Shown here piece after piece: positions 60,375-64,000 of a stretch of DNA of 64,000 bases. Under the pieces are notes generated by a model that had not been told where the DNA came from, made no database searches, and saw only the letters and a program-made list of their open reading frames with translations. Location of the stretch: contig NZ_VDUZ01000037.1 in assembly GCF_008039615.1 (NCBI RefSeq), positions 35,479 to 99,478 of the forward strand, given 5' to 3'. A program made the translations under genes and the position numbers. This DNA is from Vineibacter terrae (lineage in GTDB: Bacteria; Pseudomonadota; Alphaproteobacteria; Reyranellales; Reyranellaceae). Numbering within the stretch: position 1 is the first letter of the stretch; every line of letters begins with the position of its first letter.

Positions 60375-61307
60375 TCAGCCTCGCTGCCGCCGCGCGGCGA
60401 GTGCCTCGCGGTGGGCGATGACGCTGGTGCTGGCCACGATGATGGCAGCGCCGGCGAAGGTCGCGAGATCGGCGCTGCGGCCGAACAGGAAGAAGTCGAA
60501 CAGCCCCGCCCAGACGATGCCCAGGAAGACCGTCGGCTGCACGGCGGAGATGTCGGCCAGGCGATAGGCGCTGGTCATCAGCAGATAGCCCATCTGCCCG
60601 AACACGGCCGCCAGCAGCAGCCAGCCGAGCTGCGTCCATGTCGGCAGGTGCCAGTCGAGGATCGCGAACGGCAGGAAGCACAGGGTCGCCAGCACGCTTT
60701 GCCAGAACACGATCACTTGCGGGCTGTCGCGCGCGGTGAGCTTCTTGGCCACCAGATTGGAGGCGGCCACCACCGGCACCGAGGCCAGCATCATCACCGT
60801 GCCCCAATTCAACGCGACGAAGCCGGGCCGCACGATGATCAGCACCCCGACGAAACCGACAATGACGGCCAGCCAGCGCCGCGGCCCCACGGTCTCGCCG
60901 AGGAACAAGGCGGCGCCGGCGGCCACGAAGATCGGGCCGCTGAAGCCCAGTGCCGCTGCCTCGGCCAGCGGGATCAGCGCCACCGCCAGGTACCAGAGCA
61001 CGTAGCCCGTGGTGTGGAAGACGGCGCGCAGGCCGTGCAGATGGATCTGGCTGGTGCGCACCGCCTTCAATCCAGCACCCGCCAGAAGGAAGGGCGCGAT
61101 CAGCAGCAGGCCCATGGTCCAGCGCCCCCAGGCGACGAACAGCGGCGGCATGTCGGCGACCAGCAGCTTCACCGTCGCATTGAGGCACTGGAAGAAGACG
61201 CCGGCCGTCACCGCCAGCAGCAGGCCGCGCGCCATCGGCGAGGGCATCAGCCGCACGAGCATGCCGGGCTCGACACTCTTGGGGTCCTTACGCGCCGATA
61301 CCGACAT
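60375..61307 (-). CDS. EamA/DMT-family drug-metabolite transporter
   Basis: The 310-residue protein has ten hydrophobic segments in two EamA repeats (GLLLAVTAGVFFQCLNATVKLL opens the first over two helices; VPVVAASNLVAKKLT starts the second), with AEAAALGFSGPIFVAAGAALFLGE at the end of the first half. It likely exports a small metabolite; the substrate is unknown. Its stop lies five bases past the relE remnant, and it is divergent from tex. Confidence 0.92.
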   Translation of the reverse strand: MSVSARKDPKSVEPGMLVRLMPSPMARGLLLAVTAGVFFQCLNATVKLLVADMPPLFVAWGRWTMGLLLIAPFLLAGAGLKAVRTSQIHLHGLRAVFHTTGYVLWYLAVALIPLAEAAALGFSGPIFVAAGAALFLGETVGPRRWLAVIVGFVGVLIIVRPGFVALNWGTVMMLASVPVVAASNLVAKKLTARDSPQVIVFWQSVLATLCFLPFAILDWHLPTWTQLGWLLLAAVFGQMGYLLMTSAYRLADISAVQPTVFLGIVWAGLFDFFLFGRSADLATFAGAAIIVASTSVIAHREALAARRQRG

Positions 61308-61552
61308 CACGCCTCACGTGCAGCTGCCTGTCCATTCTAGCGCCGCGTCCCCGGGCCACCAGCGGGAGGCCCACGACGCTGCCATGTGCCATGCCCGCCG
61401 GGTGCGCGCCGCCCACCGGAATTGCCCGCCTCGCACCGCCGGCTTTCGCCGCATCGGCCTGTGGAGAAGCCCGCCGCCGCGGCTGCACGCATGGTGATCC
61501 CGGGACGGCTTTTCAATAAAGTGCGCGGCTCATCTCAGTCGACGAGCAGCGT

Positions 61553-63877
61553 ATGAACGACACGGATCAGCTCACCAAGGCACGTCAAGGCATGGCTTCG
61601 GTCATTGCATCGGAAATCGGCGCAAGGCCGCAGCAGGTGGCGGCCGCCATAACGCTGCTCGACGAAGGGGCCACGGTTCCGTTCGTGGCGCGCTACCGCA
61701 AGGAAGTGACCGGCGGCCTCGACGACACGCAATTGCGCAACCTGGCGGAGCGGCTCGCCTACCTGCGCGAGCTCGATGCGCGGCGCGAGGCGATCCTGTC
61801 GTCGATCCGCGAGCAGGGCAAGCTCACGGACGAGCTGGAAGCCAAGATCGCAGACGCCGCGACCAAGGCGGAGCTGGAAGACATCTATCTGCCCTACAAG
61901 ACGAAGCGGCGGACAAAGGCCGAGATCGCGCGCGAGCGCGGGTTGGGGCCGCTGGCCGAAGCCATCCTCGCCGACAGGGCCGCGACGCCGGCGGAGCTGG
62001 CCGCAGCCTATGTCAGCGACGATGTGCCCGACACAAAGGCGGCGCTCGAAGGCGCGCGCGACATCCTGGCGGAACAGTTCGCCGAGAACGCCGATCTCGT
62101 CGGCCATCTGCGCGCCTACATGAAGGAGCGCGCCTTCCTGCGCTCGCGCGTCGTCGAGGGCAAGCAGGAAGCCGGCGCGAAGTTCTCCGACTACTACGAT
62201 CATGCCGAGCGCTGGTCCGGCGTGCCGAGCCACCGGGCGCTGGCCATGCTGCGCGGCCGCAACGAGGGCGTTCTGATGCTCGACATCGAGGTCGATGCCG
62301 ATGATGCCGCGCCGGTGAAGCCCGTGGAACGCATGATCGCCCAGGCCTACGCCATCGCAAGCCAGCAGCCGGGCGATCGCTGGCTGATGGGCGTGGTCGG
62401 CTGGACGTGGCGCATCAAGCTCTCCCTGCATCTTTCCATCGACCTGATGGGTGCCCTGCGTGAGCGAGCGGAAGAAGAGGCCATCCAGGTCTTCGCAAGG
62501 AACCTGAAGGATCTGCTTCTGGCCGCGCCCGCCGGCTCGCGTGCCACGATGGGGCTCGACCCCGGCATCAGGACCGGCGTGAAGGTCGCCGTGGTCGACG
62601 GCACCGGCAAGCTCCTGGCGACGACCACCGTCTACCCTTTCCCGCCGAAGAACGACGTGCGTGGCACGCAGGCCGAACTCGCCAGCCTTGTCCGCCGGCA
62701 CAATGTCGAGCTCGTCGCCATCGGCAATGGCACCGGCAGCCGCGAAACCGAGAAGCTGGTGGCGGAGATGCTGGCCGACATGCCGGCGCCCAAGCCGCTC
62801 AAGGTGATCGTGAGCGAGGCCGGCGCCTCGGTCTACTCGGCGTCGAAGACCGCCGCCGCCGAGTTCCCGGAGCTTGACGTGTCGCTGCGCGGGGCGGTGT
62901 CGATCGGGCGCCGGCTGCAGGATCCGCTGGCCGAGCTCGTCAAGATCGAGCCGAAATCGATCGGGGTCGGACAGTACCAGCACGACGTCGATCAGTATCG
63001 CCTGGCGCGTTCGCTCGACGCCGTGGTGGAAGACGCCGTGAACGCCGTCGGCGTCGACCTCAACACGGCCTCGGCCTCGCTGCTGGCGCGCGTCTCAGGT
63101 CTCGGCGCCTCGCTGGCCGAGGCCATCGTGAAGCATCGCGACGCCAACGGACCGTTCTCCAGCCGGCAGGACCTGCTCAAGGTCACGCGGCTGGGGCCGC
63201 GCACCTTCGAGCAATGCGCCGGCTTTCTGCGCATCCCCAACGGGGCCGAGCCGCTGGATGCATCCTCTGTCCATCCCGAAGCCTATGGCGTCGCCAAGAA
63301 GATCGTTGCCGCCTGCGGGCGCGACGTGCGGGCGCTGCTGGGCGACAGCGCGGCGCTCAAGGCGCTCGACCCGCGCGTCTTCGTTGACGAGCGCTTCGGC
63401 CTGCCGACGGTGCGCGACATCATCGCGGAGCTGGACAAGCCGGGCCGGGACCCGCGGCCCAGCTTCAAGACGGCGACCTTCGCCGACGGCGTCGACGACA
63501 TCAAGGACCTGAAGCCGGGCATGCTGCTGGAAGGCACCGTCACGAACGTGGCGGCCTTCGGCGCGTTCGTCGATATCGGCGTGCACCAGGACGGCCTCGT
63601 GCATGTCTCGCAGCTGGCCGACCGGTTCGTGAAGGATGCGCACGAGGTGGTGAAGGCGGGCGACGTCGTGAAGGTGCGCGTCGTCGATGTCGATATCCCG
63701 CGCAAGCGCATTGCGCTGTCGATGCGGCGGGATGCCAGCCACGGCGCCGCCAAGCCGGAGCAACGCGACGACAGGAGAAGGCAGAACGCGCCGCGGCAGG
63801 CGCATGCCCGATCGGACAAGCCGCCGTCACAAGGCGCGCTCGGCGCCGCGCTGGCCGAGGCGCTGAGGAAGCGTTAG
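61553..63877 (+). CDS. tex: Tex family RNA-binding transcription accessory protein
   Basis: The 774-residue protein has the Tex layout: an N-terminal helical part with [20 protein letters not shown], a YqgF-like RNase H fold starting [18 protein letters not shown] near residue 330, helix-hairpin-helix repeats with [15 protein letters not shown], and an S1 domain ([21 protein letters not shown]). The end is a basic tail. Tex binds nucleic acid during transcription and stress. It is full length. Confidence 0.96.
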   Translation: MNDTDQLTKARQGMASVIASEIGARPQQVAAAITLLDEGATVPFVARYRKEVTGGLDDTQLRNLAERLAYLRELDARREAILSSIREQGKLTDELEAKIADAATKAELEDIYLPYKTKRRTKAEIARERGLGPLAEAILADRAATPAELAAAYVSDDVPDTKAALEGARDILAEQFAENADLVGHLRAYMKERAFLRSRVVEGKQEAGAKFSDYYDHAERWSGVPSHRALAMLRGRNEGVLMLDIEVDADDAAPVKPVERMIAQAYAIASQQPGDRWLMGVVGWTWRIKLSLHLSIDLMGALRERAEEEAIQVFARNLKDLLLAAPAGSRATMGLDPGIRTGVKVAVVDGTGKLLATTTVYPFPPKNDVRGTQAELASLVRRHNVELVAIGNGTGSRETEKLVAEMLADMPAPKPLKVIVSEAGASVYSASKTAAAEFPELDVSLRGAVSIGRRLQDPLAELVKIEPKSIGVGQYQHDVDQYRLARSLDAVVEDAVNAVGVDLNTASASLLARVSGLGASLAEAIVKHRDANGPFSSRQDLLKVTRLGPRTFEQCAGFLRIPNGAEPLDASSVHPEAYGVAKKIVAACGRDVRALLGDSAALKALDPRVFVDERFGLPTVRDIIAELDKPGRDPRPSFKTATFADGVDDIKDLKPGMLLEGTVTNVAAFGAFVDIGVHQDGLVHVSQLADRFVKDAHEVVKAGDVVKVRVVDVDIPRKRIALSMRRDASHGAAKPEQRDDRRRQNAPRQAHARSDKPPSQGALGAALAEALRKR

Positions 63878-63913
63878 CCCGAAGTTACCCCTGACAGAGT
63901 CAGGTAAGTATTT

Positions 63914-64000
63914 GGCTTTGTTGAAAAAAGCGGCGATTTTGCGTCCAGTATGTAGGCATGTAAATGGTGTTTTTGAGTAGCAATTATGGATATATTGTGC
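63914..64000. mobile_element. Possible left end of an IS5-family element (cut by window edge)
   Basis: The sequence changes at about 63,914 from GC-rich to AT-rich and begins GGCTTTGTTGAAAAAAGC, close to the GGCTTTGTTGAATAAATC terminal repeat I recall for IS903-type IS5 elements. An imperfect dyad around CCTGAC-AGA-GTCAGG (63,890-63,904) lies just before it and may end tex transcription. No transposase is visible in the remaining 87 bases. Confidence 0.45.

Overview
The window is high-GC, densely packed bacterial chromosome that reads as an alphaproteobacterium. Three features support this: a GTTC-N7-GTTC LexA box in front of an imuA-imuB-dnaE2 mutagenesis cassette, many Bug-type solute receptors and short catabolic genes, and an Lrp/ald pair. 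A Rhodospirillales or Reyranella-like host is my guess, not a demonstration. Most genes are ordinary and intact. The intergenic spaces are unusually rich in several families of 60-180 bp palindromic (REP-like) elements.

Region by region. 1-4.4 kb: a MarR-controlled catabolic cluster with a MaoC hydratase, a CitE-like lyase, a BKACE enzyme and two Bug receptors. 4.5-9.1 kb: a luciferase-like monooxygenase, RecQ and an acyltransferase. 9.2-14.9 kb: the SOS mutagenesis cassette, in which imuA and imuB each carry an in-frame palindromic repeat. 15-24.3 kb: amidohydrolase, MeaB-type GTPase, HIT protein, DUF1028 protein, adenylate cyclase, YgfZ, dihydroorotase-like protein, AcuI-like reductase, LysR regulator and a thioesterase. 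24.4-29.1 kb: Lrp/alanine dehydrogenase, an omega-aminotransferase, a small lipoprotein and a DenD-like dehydrogenase.

29.1-33.8 kb is a looser, partly AT-richer stretch of unrecognised genes and gene remains. It holds a Toprim-like protein whose tail comes from a repeat, a molybdenum-storage subunit with its middle deleted in frame, a frameshifted TPR remnant, and a DUF2092 pair. 33.8-41.4 kb returns to core metabolism with an isolated sdhA, ppdK and glyQS.

41.6-52.7 kb mixes small proteins, a hydrolase, a methyltransferase, GST, an S49 protease, a TrmN6-like methylase, polyprenyl synthase, apt, two dodecins and a ThuA-like protein. The most unusual genes of the window lie here, at 44,937-45,950: two tandem stand-alone proteins that resemble the phosphoserine/phosphothreonine-lyase domain of class III/IV lanthipeptide synthetases and OspF/SpvC. 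No kinase or cyclase domain is nearby.

52.8-59.6 kb has tRNA-Pro(CGG), a thioesterase, a DUF2817 peptidase and a sulfur region. The sulfur region starts with a 23-codon leader ORF holding five consecutive Cys codons, followed by a small protein, an O-acetylhomoserine sulfhydrylase and metNIQ. The end carries a relB gene with a frameshifted relE, a DMT exporter, tex, and what looks like the left tip of an IS5-family element running off the window.
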